From Morganella morganii (GTDB taxonomy: Bacteria; Pseudomonadota; Gammaproteobacteria; Enterobacterales; Enterobacteriaceae), in assembly GCF_019402645.1 (NCBI RefSeq), contig NZ_VKKS01000001.1, positions 1,699,592 to 1,763,591 of the forward strand: 64,000 nucleotides of DNA. Reading direction: 5' to 3'. A model generated the notes under the pieces. That model was not told the origin of the DNA. It worked only from the letters and a program-made list of their open reading frames with translations, and did not search any database. Shown one piece after another: positions 47,805 through 56,629 of the stretch; positions within the stretch are counted from its first letter, which is position 1; each line of letters begins with the position of its first letter. Both the position numbers and the translations under genes were made by a program.

Positions 47805-48073
47805 AACCTGAAACACCCTTCGAGATTCTTGAAAGGCTTTTATTATCGTGCCCGAAAAAGAATTCAATCCGGTGAGTAGTGAGGTAAATCACGCCTTATT
47901 TGCCTTATCCTAAATCACCTCATTAACAAATAGCAATACTCTCTTTCATTTTTATCATAATTTTTGCAAAATTACGGTTATTTTATATGACAAAAAGAAA
48001 AATAGGCGTTCATTAATAGAATAAAAAAACAAATAGTTAGAATATTATTTGTTCTGTTATGGGTAACACCTAT
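47805..48073. other. fliA upstream region
   Basis: AT-rich gap between fliA and the flagellin terminator with no gene seen. It should carry the class 2 (FlhDC-dependent) fliA promoter. I could not mark a convincing FlhDC box by eye, and no sigma-28 match is seen. Confidence 0.35.
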
Positions 48074-48103
48074 AAAAAAAGGTCAGAATATTCTGACCTT
48101 TTA
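48074..48103 (-). terminator. terminator of flagellin gene 1
   Basis: AAAAGGTCAGAATATTCTGACCTTTT hairpin, 25 nt after the flagellin stop on the minus strand. Confidence 0.85.
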
Positions 48104-48127
48104 AATACGTTAAAGCAACTACGTAAA

Positions 48128-49279
48128 TTAACGTAACAGACTCAGAACACCGTTAGGAACCTGGTTTGCCTGTGCCAGAACAGCGGTACCCGCCTGTTGC
48201 AGGATCTGACCACGGCTCATGTTAGACACTTCTGTTGCGAAGTCAGCATCCTGGATACGGCTGCGTGCGGCGCTCAGGTTGTTAACAGAGTTGTTCAGGT
48301 TGTTAATGGTAGACTGCATACGGTTCTGGAATGCACCCAGGTATGAACGCTGGCTGTCAACATCAGACAGTGCTTTGTCCAGTGCTCCCAGAGGACCTTT
48401 CGCATCCAGGGCTTTTTGTTCAGCGGCATCTAATGCAGCCGGAGCAGAGAATACCAGGGTAGCAGCTGTTGCTCCGTCAGTTCCGGAGGCCGGTGTTGCT
48501 GTAACGGTTGATTTTAAGGTTACATCCTTACCATCAACTTTACCCTGAATATAAACTTTAGTTTTGTCCACTGAACCATCAGCTTTGGTCTGGTAAGACA
48601 CTTTTGCACCTTCAATATCTTTACCACCAAACTGAAGACCATCTAATGCTGTTTGTGCAACAACTTTGGCCGCCGCACCACCATCTGTTGCAGTACCCAC
48701 CAGGTCAGCAGCAAAATCATCAGCAGTTAAAGTCTTACCAAACATAGTACTGCTTGCATCGAAGTTTTCCAGACCCAGTGTTTTGCTGTCGATTTTTTTC
48801 AGATCCAGAGCAATATTTTCACCATCGTTAGCACCAACCTGGAATTGCTTGGTCACGTTTTCACTCAGCACTTTCACGCCGTTGAACTGAGTTTGTTCAG
48901 AGATACGGTCGATTTCTTTCAGACGCATATCAACTTCTTCTTTGATTGACTTCAGGTCAGTTTCAGAGTTAGTTCCGTTCTGTGCCTGAACAGTCAGTTC
49001 ACGAACACGCTGTAAGTTATCGTTGATTTCGTTAACAGCGCCTTCAGCGGTCTGTGCGATAGAAATACCGTCGTTGGCGTTACGGGAAGCCTGAGTCAGA
49101 CCTTTAACGTTAGCGGTGAAGCGGTTAGCGATAGCCTGACCGGCTGCATCGTCTTTTGCGCTGTTGATACGTGAGCCTGAAGACAGACGCTCGATTGCAG
49201 AGCCCAGTACGCCCTGTGAACGGTTTAAGTTGTTCTGAGTAACCAGAGACAGAACGTTAGTATTGATAACCTGTGCCAT
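48128..49279 (-). CDS. fliC: flagellin (copy 1)
   Basis: Predicted 383 residues. Conserved D0/D1 ends: MAQVINTNVLSLVTQNNLNR, SSGSRINSAKDDAAGQAIAN and at the C-terminus LNNSVNNLSAARSRIQDADF, LAQANQVPNGVLSLLR. The centre (about 175-290) is a variable surface domain with VYIQGKVDGKDVTLKSTVTA. It is exported by the flagellar type III apparatus and polymerises into the filament. It alone of the three copies has a consensus sigma-28 promoter, so it is the likely main filament protein. Confidence 0.96.
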   Translation of the reverse strand: MAQVINTNVLSLVTQNNLNRSQGVLGSAIERLSSGSRINSAKDDAAGQAIANRFTANVKGLTQASRNANDGISIAQTAEGAVNEINDNLQRVRELTVQAQNGTNSETDLKSIKEEVDMRLKEIDRISEQTQFNGVKVLSENVTKQFQVGANDGENIALDLKKIDSKTLGLENFDASSTMFGKTLTADDFAADLVGTATDGGAAAKVVAQTALDGLQFGGKDIEGAKVSYQTKADGSVDKTKVYIQGKVDGKDVTLKSTVTATPASGTDGATAATLVFSAPAALDAAEQKALDAKGPLGALDKALSDVDSQRSYLGAFQNRMQSTINNLNNSVNNLSAARSRIQDADFATEVSNMSRGQILQQAGTAVLAQANQVPNGVLSLLR

Positions 49280-49354
49280 GATATATGTCCTTGTTATTGA
49301 AAATAATAAACAGCGTTTATCTGTTTGGCTTTCTGATTTTCGCCAGCAATAACA

Positions 49355-49381
49355 CTATCGGCACCCTGAGAGTCCACTTTA
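49355..49381 (-). promoter_or_regulatory. sigma-28 promoter of flagellin 1
   Basis: On the minus strand TAAA (49378-49381), 15 nt, GCCGATAG (49355-49362), a near-perfect match to TAAA-N15-GCCGATAA, 76 nt before the ATG. Confidence 0.88.
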
Positions 49382-49436
49382 GGTTTTTTGGTAAATATTT
49401 TTAGAAAATTGTCGCAGAAATGATTTTCTCAGATAT

Positions 49437-49464
49437 AAAAAAAGCCGGAACACAGGTTCCGGCC
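49437..49464 (-). terminator. terminator of flagellin gene 2
   Basis: GCCGGAAC-ACAG-GTTCCGGC followed on the minus strand by T7. The same hairpin and flanks recur at 50818-50844. Confidence 0.88.
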
Positions 49465-49509
49465 AAATAATAAAACAGAGGAATTGCTTGATTTATAATG
49501 AAATAATGA

Positions 49510-50658
49510 TTAACGCAGTAAGCTCAGTACTGACTGCGGTACCTGGTTTGCCTGTGCCAGCACGGCAGTACCCGCCTGTTGCAGAATCTGACCGCGGCTC
49601 ATATTAGACACTTCGGTCGCAAAATCCGCATCCTGAATACGGCTGCGGGCGGCACTCAGGTTGTTCACCGAGTTGTTCAGGTTATTAATAGTGGACTGCA
49701 TACGGTTCTGGAATGCACCCAGCTGGCTGCGCTGACTATCAATTTTAGCCAGCGCTTTATCCAGCGTGCCCAGAGGGCCAGCAGGCGCTTTCGCAGTAGG
49801 AGCCAGCACTTCCACCTCTTTACCGGTCGCTTTAAACTGCGCTGTAACCGTATTACCGACTTTTTCTGTTTTATCGTATGTTACTTCCAGCTTGACATCT
49901 TTACCTGCGGCAGAACCGTCATCAACTTTGCCGACAACATAATATTTATCAGCAACAATCTGGCCGTTCTCATCTTTTACTGCATGTATATCGCCGGCGG
50001 CCGGTGGTGTTTTCCAGGTCATCCCCGCCGGCGCTTCTACCGTTGCTGCTGTTGCAGGAGCATTGGCACTGTCCTTGAAACTACCAAGGTTAATTGCACC
50101 ACCGTCCCATACATAATTTTTAGCCACGGCGGCCACATCCACATCTTTCAGCCCCAGAGACTCACGGTCGACTTTTTTCAGGTCTATATCGATAGTCTCA
50201 CCGTCATTAGCACCGACCTGGAAAGTCATTTTACTATCGCTGGCCAGCACTTTAATGCCGTTAAACTGTGTCTGCTCTGAAATACGATCGATTTCTTTCA
50301 GACGTTGATCCACTTCTTCTTTGATAGAGGCACGGTCACTTTCAGAGTTTGTGCCGTTTTGTGCCTGTACCGCCAGCTCACGGATGCGCTGTAAGTTATC
50401 ATTGATTTCATTCACCGCACCTTCCGTTACCTGTGCAATAGAAATACCGTCACTGGCATTGCGGGAAGCCTGAGTCAGACCTTTCACATTGGCGGTAAAA
50501 CGGTTGGCAATGGCCTGGCCGGCGGCATCGTCTTTTGCACTGTTAATGCGGGAACCGGAAGACAGGCGCTCAATCGCCGTGCCTAAGACGCCCTGGGAAC
50601 GGTTTAAATTGTTCTGGGTAACCAGTGACAGAATATTGGTATTAATAACTTGTGCCAT
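49510..50658 (-). CDS. flagellin (copy 2)
   Basis: Predicted 382 residues with ends nearly identical to the other copies (MAQVINTNILSLVTQNNLNR, C-terminus ANQVPQSVLSLLR). The central part (about 170-285) is unlike them: AAVAKNYVWDGGAINLGSF, APAGMTWKTPPAAGDIHAV, KYYVVGKVDDGSAAGKDVKL. It would present different surface epitopes. Its 5' leader, promoter and terminator are very similar to those of copy 3, so these two arose by duplication. The promoter is a weak sigma-28 match, suggesting low or conditional expression. Confidence 0.93.
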   Translation of the reverse strand: MAQVINTNILSLVTQNNLNRSQGVLGTAIERLSSGSRINSAKDDAAGQAIANRFTANVKGLTQASRNASDGISIAQVTEGAVNEINDNLQRIRELAVQAQNGTNSESDRASIKEEVDQRLKEIDRISEQTQFNGIKVLASDSKMTFQVGANDGETIDIDLKKVDRESLGLKDVDVAAVAKNYVWDGGAINLGSFKDSANAPATAATVEAPAGMTWKTPPAAGDIHAVKDENGQIVADKYYVVGKVDDGSAAGKDVKLEVTYDKTEKVGNTVTAQFKATGKEVEVLAPTAKAPAGPLGTLDKALAKIDSQRSQLGAFQNRMQSTINNLNNSVNNLSAARSRIQDADFATEVSNMSRGQILQQAGTAVLAQANQVPQSVLSLLR

Positions 50659-50727
50659 AATGATACTTCCTGTTTTTGTATAATATTACGAGGGTTATCT
50701 TCAGCTTAATTTGCTGTCGTAATGTTA

Positions 50728-50754
50728 TTAACGGTAAGATATTTGTATTATTTA
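50728..50754 (-). promoter_or_regulatory. sigma-28-like promoter of flagellin 2
   Basis: TAAA, 15 nt, ACCGTTAA on the minus strand: correct spacing but two changes from GCCGATAA. Confidence 0.55.
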
Positions 50755-50817
50755 CAGATAAAAAGCCGTCATGTTATTAATATCAGGCATTTTATACCAA
50801 CGATTTTCCACAAACAC

Positions 50818-50844
50818 AAAAAAGCCGGAACACAGGTTCCGGCC
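50818..50844 (-). terminator. terminator of flagellin gene 3
   Basis: The same GCCGGAAC/GTTCCGGC hairpin and flanking sequence as after copy 2, at the same distance from the stop codon. Confidence 0.88.
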
Positions 50845-50889
50845 AAACGATAAAACAGAGGAATTGCCTGATTTATAATAAAATAATAA

Positions 50890-52035
50890 TTAACGCAGTA
50901 AGCTCAGTACTGACTGCGGCACCTGGTTTGCCTGTGCCAGAACCGCGGTACCCGCCTGTTGCAGAATCTGACCACGGCTCATGTTAGACACTTCGGTCGC
51001 GAAATCCGCATCCTGAATACGGCTGCGGGCGGCGCTCAGGTTGTTCACGGAATTGTTCAGGTTATTGATAGTGGACTGCATACGGTTCTGGAATGCACCC
51101 AGCTGGCTGTGCTGACTGTCGATTTTTGACAGTGCTTTATCCAGTGTGCCCAGCGGGCTTCTGTCATCCAGTACTTTTTGTTCAGCAGCATCTAATGCAG
51201 CTACATTTTTGAATTCCAGTTTTGCGGCCGTTGCACCTGCAACACCTGCTGCTGCAGTCGCAGAAATATCCGCTTTTAACGTAACATCTTTACCGTCAAC
51301 CTTCCCCTGAATATAAACTTTTGATTTATCCACATTACCGCTTGAGTCTATCTGGTAGGAAACTTTCGCACCTTCAACATCTTTATTGCTAAACTGAATG
51401 CCTTTCAGTGCATCTTCTGCAACTTTTCGTGCATCCGCTTCTGTACCTGTACCTTGAAGATCTGCGACAAAGTCATCGGCTGACAAAGTCGGCCCGAATT
51501 TAGACGCTGCGATATCCAGCTTATCCAGACCCAGCGCTTCGCGATCCACTTTTTTCAGGTCGATATCAATCGTTTCACCATCATTGGTGCCGACCTGGAA
51601 GGTCATTTTGTTATCACCGGACAGCACTTTAATACCGTTAAACTGTGTCTGCTCTGAAATACGGTCAATCTCTTTCATGCGCTGATCAACTTCTTCTTTA
51701 ATAGAGTTAATATCGCTTTCAGAGTTTGTGCCGTTTTGTGCCTGTACTGTCAGCTCACGGATACGTTGTAAGTTATCATTAATTTCATTTACCGCACCTT
51801 CCGTCACCTGCGCAATGGAGATACCGTCGCTGGCATTGCGGGAAGCCTGAGTCAGACCTTTCACATTGGCGGTAAAACGGTTGGCAATGGCCTGGCCGGC
51901 GGCATCATCTTTTGCACTGTTAATACGGGAACCGGATGACAGGCGCTCAATCGCCGTGCCTAAGACGCCCTGGGAACGGTTTAAATTATTCTGGGTAACC
52001 AGTGACAAAATATTGGTATTAATAACTTGTGCCAT
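50890..52035 (-). CDS. flagellin (copy 3)
   Basis: Predicted 381 residues. Ends match copy 2 almost exactly (MAQVINTNILSLVTQNNLNR, ANQVPQSVLSLLR), but the central domain resembles copy 1: GPTLSADDFVADLQGTGTE, DVEGAKVSYQIDSSGNVDKS, KVYIQGKVDGKDVTLKADI, AALDAAEQKVLDDRSPLG. It is therefore a mosaic of the other two. It is preceded by a sigma-28-like promoter. The three tandem copies could recombine to change filament antigenicity, as known for the tandem flagellins of Proteus mirabilis. Confidence 0.94.
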   Translation of the reverse strand: MAQVINTNILSLVTQNNLNRSQGVLGTAIERLSSGSRINSAKDDAAGQAIANRFTANVKGLTQASRNASDGISIAQVTEGAVNEINDNLQRIRELTVQAQNGTNSESDINSIKEEVDQRMKEIDRISEQTQFNGIKVLSGDNKMTFQVGTNDGETIDIDLKKVDREALGLDKLDIAASKFGPTLSADDFVADLQGTGTEADARKVAEDALKGIQFSNKDVEGAKVSYQIDSSGNVDKSKVYIQGKVDGKDVTLKADISATAAAGVAGATAAKLEFKNVAALDAAEQKVLDDRSPLGTLDKALSKIDSQHSQLGAFQNRMQSTINNLNNSVNNLSAARSRIQDADFATEVSNMSRGQILQQAGTAVLAQANQVPQSVLSLLR

Positions 52036-52103
52036 AATGATATTTCCTGTTTTTGTATAAAATAATGTGAATTATTTTCTGCCGCTGCTGCGGGGTAATA
52101 CTG

Positions 52104-52130
52104 TTAACGGGCGATAATTCACTTTATTTA
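52104..52130 (-). promoter_or_regulatory. sigma-28-like promoter of flagellin 3
   Basis: TAAA, 15 nt, CCCGTTAA on the minus strand, with the same -10 deviation (GTTAA) as copy 2. Confidence 0.55.
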
Positions 52131-52306
52131 CAGACAAAAAGCCACCTTATTATCAATATCAGGCGCATTTATCCGCGCATTGTTTTTTTGTGCATATTGA
52201 AACCAGATTGTTAATCCGGAATGGCTGTTTTGCTTCTTTATCTTAATAGTGACAATAGCCCCGCTTTCTCTGCGTAACTCCGCCCATCATTTTTTGCTGT
52301 TAACGC

Positions 52307-52333
52307 TAAAATTCTTCCGCTTCCAACCGATAA
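52307..52333 (+). promoter_or_regulatory. sigma-28 promoter of fliDST
   Basis: TAAA (52307-52310), 15 nt, ACCGATAA (52326-52333): seven of eight bases in the -10 match, 33 nt before fliD. The 331-nt gap 52036-52366 holds this and the divergent flagellin promoter but no gene. Confidence 0.85.
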
Positions 52334-52366
52334 CTATGTAAAACCAATTCAATTCAGGAGAAGTAC

Positions 52367-53824
52367 ATGGCAGGCATAGCAACGTTAGGAATCGGTGCGG
52401 GGATGGATCTCAATGCACAGCTGGAGATGCTGGAAAAAGCAGAAATGCGCCGTCTGGAACCGTTAACAGCCCAGAAAACAGCATGCGATGCTCAGATTAG
52501 TGCTTTTGGTAAGTTACAATCAGCATTAGAGAAATTAAAAACGGCTGCGGAAGATCTGAAAAAATATGGTGATATCAGCACCACCAAGGTCACTGAAGAC
52601 AATAAATACTTTGGTGCCACCACCAACGGTAAAGCACAGCCCGGTTTATATGACATCAGTATCGAGCAACTGGCCAAAACTCAGACACTATCAAGTGGCG
52701 GTGTAAAAGACAGCAAAACTGCAATGGGCGACCCCTCTGTTGGTGAGCGTACCATTTCGTTCAGCTTTGGTGACGGCAGCGATCCGAAAAAGAATTTTGA
52801 CATTAAATTAAGCGGTGACAAAACCTCACCAATTGAAATTGCTGATGCCATTAACCGCGCAGATAAAGGTGTTAGTGCCAGTGTTATTCAAGGCAAAGAC
52901 GGCCAGTTTCATCTGGTTTTGATCAGTAAAAACCAGGGAACAGATTCTGCAATCAATATTTCCGTTGCCGGTGATAGTAAGCTGAATGATGCTATCGGCG
53001 GTAAATCTGTAAAAGATCCCGGCACTGGTAAAGTGAGCTTTGTCGCTGCAGCCTCAGGTAATATGGAGCAAACCACGGCACCGCAAAATGCATTATACAG
53101 CGTAAACGGTATTCCCCGGGAATCGCAATCCAATGAAGTTAAAGATGCATTTTTTGGTCTGACACTGACATTAAAAAAAGTCACTGAAAAAGACAGCGCC
53201 GGTAATCCGATTACTGAGCCGCTGGTTGTATCCTCTGATATTGAACCGGCCAAGAAAAAAATTCAGGCATGGGTTGATGCGTATAACGAATATCAGAAAC
53301 TGTGCAAAGATCTGACTAAATATACTCAGACAGAAAGTGGTAAAGAAGCCGATAAAAGTAACGGACCATTAATTGGTGACTCAACTCTGCGCGGTATTCA
53401 GAATACAATTCGCGGGCAAATAAGAACACCACACGGTGATGGCCAGATAAATACCATGAGCAAGCTGGGTATCCGGCAAAAAGCTGACGGTACGCTGGAA
53501 GTGGATAACAAGCTACTGGAAAAAGCACTGAAAGAAAATGGTTCCAGTGTAAAAGAGTTCTTTGCCGGTGACGAAAAAGAGACCGGTTTTGCCACCGAAA
53601 ACTTTAATTATCTGAAAAAGACATTAGACAGCCGTGAAGGTACAATTCATAACGCAACCGACGGTCTGGAAAAAAAGAAAAAAGGTATTGATAAACGTAT
53701 TGAACAAACCACCAAACAGATTGAAAACACGATGGATTTATATCGCCGTCAGTTCCAGAATCTGGACAAAATGATGAACTCCCTGAGTGGCACAACACAA
53801 GCACTCGGCAGAATGTTAGGTTAA
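52367..53824 (+). CDS. fliD: FliD filament cap protein
   Basis: Predicted 485 residues after AGGAGAAGTAC. N-terminal D0-type helix (IGAGMDLNAQLEMLEKAEMR), FliD_N and FliD_C domains (QTLSSGGVKDSK, then SSDIEPAKKKIQAWVDAYNE and GDSTLRGIQNTIRGQIR) and a C-terminal coiled coil ending QFQNLDKMMNSLSGTTQALG. A pentameric cap at the filament tip helps flagellin fold. Divergent from the flagellin genes, first in fliDST. Confidence 0.95.
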   Translation: MAGIATLGIGAGMDLNAQLEMLEKAEMRRLEPLTAQKTACDAQISAFGKLQSALEKLKTAAEDLKKYGDISTTKVTEDNKYFGATTNGKAQPGLYDISIEQLAKTQTLSSGGVKDSKTAMGDPSVGERTISFSFGDGSDPKKNFDIKLSGDKTSPIEIADAINRADKGVSASVIQGKDGQFHLVLISKNQGTDSAINISVAGDSKLNDAIGGKSVKDPGTGKVSFVAAASGNMEQTTAPQNALYSVNGIPRESQSNEVKDAFFGLTLTLKKVTEKDSAGNPITEPLVVSSDIEPAKKKIQAWVDAYNEYQKLCKDLTKYTQTESGKEADKSNGPLIGDSTLRGIQNTIRGQIRTPHGDGQINTMSKLGIRQKADGTLEVDNKLLEKALKENGSSVKEFFAGDEKETGFATENFNYLKKTLDSREGTIHNATDGLEKKKKGIDKRIEQTTKQIENTMDLYRRQFQNLDKMMNSLSGTTQALGRMLG

Positions 53825-53828
53825 AATA

Positions 53829-54227
53829 ATGTATCAGCGCAAGGCAAATCAGGCTTATCAGCAAGTTAATCTTGAAAGTGAAATTACCAATGCCTCGCCT
53901 TATCAGTTGATCCGGATTTTGTTTAACGGGGCGCTCAGCGCCCTTCGCCGCAGCGAAATCTTTATGGAGCAAAATGATATTGCCGCCAAAGGTAATGAGC
54001 TGTCAAAAGCCATTAATATTATTGATAATGGTCTGAAACAGGCTCTGGATTATGAGGCCGGCGGTGAGCTGGCACATAATCTGGCCTCTCTGTATGACTA
54101 TATGATAGTGCGGTTACTCAACGCAAATATCGAAAATAATAGGGCCTACGTAAAAGAGGTCTATCAACTGCTCTCCGATCTCGCAGCAACATGGCAACAA
54201 ATCGGGGCAAACGTGGATGAAAGATAA
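53829..54227 (+). CDS. fliS: FliS flagellin export chaperone
   Basis: Predicted 132-residue four-helix protein. Typical FliS elements: AYQQVNLESEITNASPYQLI, LFNGALSALRRSEIFMEQND, AINIIDNGLKQALDYEAGGE, LASLYDYMIVRLLNANIEN. It binds the flagellin C-terminus to prevent early polymerisation. Starts 4 nt after fliD and overlaps fliT by 11 nt. Confidence 0.95.
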   Translation: MYQRKANQAYQQVNLESEITNASPYQLIRILFNGALSALRRSEIFMEQNDIAAKGNELSKAINIIDNGLKQALDYEAGGELAHNLASLYDYMIVRLLNANIENNRAYVKEVYQLLSDLAATWQQIGANVDER

Positions 54228-54606
54228 TCAGGTGAGTATTCAAACAACCATCAATTTACACGATATATATCAACATGTACTGGCACTGAGTGAAGAGCTC
54301 GTTACCCTGGCCAAAAACAGTGAATGGGATGATTTAATTTCCCGCGAAACTGATTATGTTTGTGCGGTTGAACACCTGACACAGTTATCTCATGAACTGG
54401 AAAAAGAACAGCCGGTTACCGGCGAACTGGTGAAGATATTGCAGGCTATCATTGAGAATGAACGGGTAACAAAAATCTATTTACAGGATCACCTCAACTT
54501 TCTGAGTAAAGAAATAAAACAGCTTGACCAACAACGGGTGATTAATAAAAGTTACGGGCAATTCAGTGACCCGGATTATTCAATTAATGTTAAACCAGTG
54601 GAATAA
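54217..54606 (+). CDS. fliT: FliT chaperone of FliD / FlhDC inhibitor
   Basis: Predicted 129 residues, all helical: DIYQHVLALSEELVTLAKNS, WDDLISRETDYVCAVEHL, and a C-terminal helix FLSKEIKQLDQQRVINKSYG. Length and position fit FliT, which binds FliD for export and in Salmonella inhibits FlhDC. Sequence is poorly conserved in the family, so identity rests partly on location. Confidence 0.85.
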   Translation: MKDNQVSIQTTINLHDIYQHVLALSEELVTLAKNSEWDDLISRETDYVCAVEHLTQLSHELEKEQPVTGELVKILQAIIENERVTKIYLQDHLNFLSKEIKQLDQQRVINKSYGQFSDPDYSINVKPVE

Positions 54607-54660
54607 GTTTTTCTGATCAGCGCAGTGTCTTAAAATAATGAAAAAATGGCCTGATCTGTT

Positions 54661-54692
54661 CCGGCCGGTCCGGTCGTTCCCGGTCCGGCCGG
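54661..54692. terminator. GC-rich hairpin between fliT and crcB
   Basis: CCGGCCGGTCCGG (54661-54673) pairs with CCGGTCCGGCCGG (54680-54692), one mismatch, loop TCGTTC, followed by AACGTTTT. It can end both converging transcripts. Confidence 0.65.
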
Positions 54693-54701
54693 AACGTTTT
54701 G

Positions 54702-55100
54702 CTATCCCGCAGTATTTTTCACGCCCGGTTTCACACAATTACCCAGAAATAATCCCGCCATTACTGCGGCAAAACCGCCGATCACACTGACCAGCAGATA
54801 GGTTATTCCGGTACCCAATAACGCCGGGGATGACATTATCTCAAAGGTTCCGTACACAAAACTGCTGAAAGTGGATAAACCGCCCATAATACCGGTTGCT
54901 ACCAGCGCATTCACATACTGATTAATCCGGTTACGCTGTAATAATGCCGCCGTTATTCCCAGCAGAAATGATGCAATAATATTGGCCGCCAGAATATCAA
55001 GCGGAAAACCGTCATGCAGGGACGGTACACCGAGCATCAGTAATTCGCGGCAGATTGCGCCGAATGCCCCGCCAATAAAAATAAGAATGACCATATTCAT
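54702..55100 (-). CDS. crcB: CrcB/Fluc fluoride channel (second of pair)
   Basis: Predicted 132 residues from ATG 55100 (GAGGATAACAAT); the longer frame to 55160 runs into the upstream gene. Four membrane helices with the Fluc marks GGAFGAICRELLML, ANIIASFLLGI and GIMGGLSTFSSFVYGTF (the TFSSF pore Phe box). It exports fluoride as part of a dual-topology dimer. It begins 10 nt after the stop of another crcB-like gene, so the two may form a heterodimer. Confidence 0.88.
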   Translation of the reverse strand: MNMVILIFIGGAFGAICRELLMLGVPSLHDGFPLDILAANIIASFLLGITAALLQRNRINQYVNALVATGIMGGLSTFSSFVYGTFEIMSSPALLGTGITYLLVSVIGGFAAVMAGLFLGNCVKPGVKNTAG

Positions 55101-55110
55101 ATTGTTATCC

Positions 55111-55491
55111 TCATGCCGCCAGCCAGACACCCAGTGCAGCGGCAACCAGACCCGCCACAACAGAGATCAGCAAATACCCGAAAGCCAGCATCCTCTGCTT
55201 TGTATTCACCAGTTTAGCCGCATCCAGCTGCATACTGCTGAATGTGGTATAACCGCCGAGAATCCCGGTCAGAATAGCGGCGTGCAGGAATGAGCCGAAG
55301 CGATCATGCCAGTCAATGACAAATAACGTGCTTAAAAAACCGATAATAAAGGCACCGGAGATATTAATAATAAAGGTGCCCAGCGGAAAATGACCGTGAT
55401 AATGTTCACCTGCCAGTTTACCGACCCACCAGCGCAGTAATGACCCGCTGCCACCGCCGATACCCACCCAGAAAATATCAATTGCTGTCAT
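55111..55491 (-). CDS. crcB: CrcB/Fluc fluoride channel (first of pair)
   Basis: Predicted 126 residues with four helices: GGGSGSLLRWWVGKLAG, GTFIINISGAFIIGFL, GILGGYTTFSSMQLDAAKL. The pore motif is TTFSS, with Met where the partner has Phe. It lies first in a two-gene operon behind GTGAGGCTAT. Paired, diverged copies are usual in Gram-positive bacteria that use heterodimeric channels. Confidence 0.88.
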   Translation of the reverse strand: MTAIDIFWVGIGGGSGSLLRWWVGKLAGEHYHGHFPLGTFIINISGAFIIGFLSTLFVIDWHDRFGSFLHAAILTGILGGYTTFSSMQLDAAKLVNTKQRMLAFGYLLISVVAGLVAAALGVWLAA

Positions 55492-55653
55492 ATAGCCTCA
55501 CCTGTAAATACCATCGCCGGGAGAAATACGTACAGCTGATAGTGTAGATCCTCTCTCTTTACTTCACAATTCCCTGAGTGAAACCGGCTGAATTTGTATA
55601 AAGATTCCGGATATGACGTCCGGTTACAGGTTATACCCTGTAATATTCTGTAT

Positions 55654-56007
55654 TTATACGGAGAATGGATACCAGTAACTGACGGTCAGCAGAAAAATAG
55701 CCACGCCGCCTGTCAGTGCCGCCGTCATCAGATAAAAACGATGCCGTGGCGAGTTTATTACCGGTTGCCGCCGGAGATTGCGGTAAAAACGGATCAAATC
55801 ACCCAAAAGTATCAGCAGCAGAATGACCAGCAGAAATTTACCTGCCGGATAAAACGAATCCCAAAAATCAGCGGAAATATACGACTCCCGTTGATTATTA
55901 TTTATCCATTTCGTCAGCATAATTCCGGTGATTGTATACAGCCATACTCTGAAATAAAAACCAGCCAGTATTATTATGTTTTTCATCAATAAGTTATACC
56001 CTTTCAT
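55654..56007 (-). CDS. membrane protein of unknown function
   Basis: Predicted 117 residues from ATG 56007 (AAAGGATATAA); ATG 55986 is an alternative. Three hydrophobic stretches (NIIILAGFYFRVWLYTITGI, KFLLVILLLILLGDLI, RFYLMTAALTGGVAIFLLTV) suggest an inner-membrane protein. No family recognised. AT-rich compared with the flagellar genes, and alone in orientation between crcB and the lipoprotein gene. Confidence 0.55.
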   Translation of the reverse strand: MKGYNLLMKNIIILAGFYFRVWLYTITGIMLTKWINNNQRESYISADFWDSFYPAGKFLLVILLLILLGDLIRFYRNLRRQPVINSPRHRFYLMTAALTGGVAIFLLTVSYWYPFSV

Positions 56008-56118
56008 TTATATCCTTTATGCAGATAAAAAACCGACAATACGGAACTAATACCATTTTTACACTGTCGAAAATAAAGTGAAAGCACACTATTTTAACAC
56101 ACATATTAAGGACAACTG

Positions 56119-56622
56119 ATGAAATCAGCCTATGTTATTGCCCCGCTTTTCTTATTACTGGCAGGATGCAGTCAGAATAGCCTGACAGACACGGTAGCAG
56201 ATAATACCAAAACACTCTATATTGATTCTGAATTGGCAGACTGCGTTGGTGTCGCGCCGATGAAATGCATGAAAGTAAAAGAATCACCGGATGCAGACTG
56301 GGAATTTTTCTACCAGAACATTGACGGTTTTACTTATGAACCGGGCTACCAGTACCGTGTATCCGTCAAAACAACGAATGTCCCTAATCCGCCTGCGGAT
56401 GCATCCAATATCCGCTATCAGTTAATCTCCGTACTGAATAAAGACCCCGTGCCGGCGAAAGATAAAAAAATTGGTATGGCAAATCCGGCATCGGTTTATT
56501 GTGAACAATCCGGCGGTAAAACAGAAATTATCAAAGAGGCGTCAGGCCGGACCGGTTACTGCAATTTACCGGGCGGTGAGCGGGTTGAAGAATGGACTTA
56601 TTATCGCAAAAATAATAAATAA
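56119..56622 (+). CDS. lipoprotein with DUF4377- and DUF333-like parts
   Basis: Predicted 167 residues. A lipoprotein signal (MKSAYVIAPLFLLLAGCSQN, Cys17) is followed by a DUF4377-like domain (VGVAPMKCMKVKES, EFFYQNIDGFTYEPGYQYRV) common in HslJ-type stress proteins. The end has DUF333 (NPASVYCEQSGGKTEIIKEA, GYCNLPGGERVEEW). Both domains are typical of small periplasmic or outer-membrane lipoproteins of unknown function. The residue after the lipid Cys is Ser, favouring outer-membrane sorting. Confidence 0.8.
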   Translation: MKSAYVIAPLFLLLAGCSQNSLTDTVADNTKTLYIDSELADCVGVAPMKCMKVKESPDADWEFFYQNIDGFTYEPGYQYRVSVKTTNVPNPPADASNIRYQLISVLNKDPVPAKDKKIGMANPASVYCEQSGGKTEIIKEASGRTGYCNLPGGERVEEWTYYRKNNK

Positions 56623-56629
56623 ACAGATC

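Noticed and set aside
55492..55560. Possible fluoride riboswitch before the crcB pair (GGCGATGG on the minus strand)
   Set aside because: Only the short GGCGATGG word fits. It lies about 25 nt from the start codon, and the CGCC partner and CTGATG-type segment of the crcB motif are not present.
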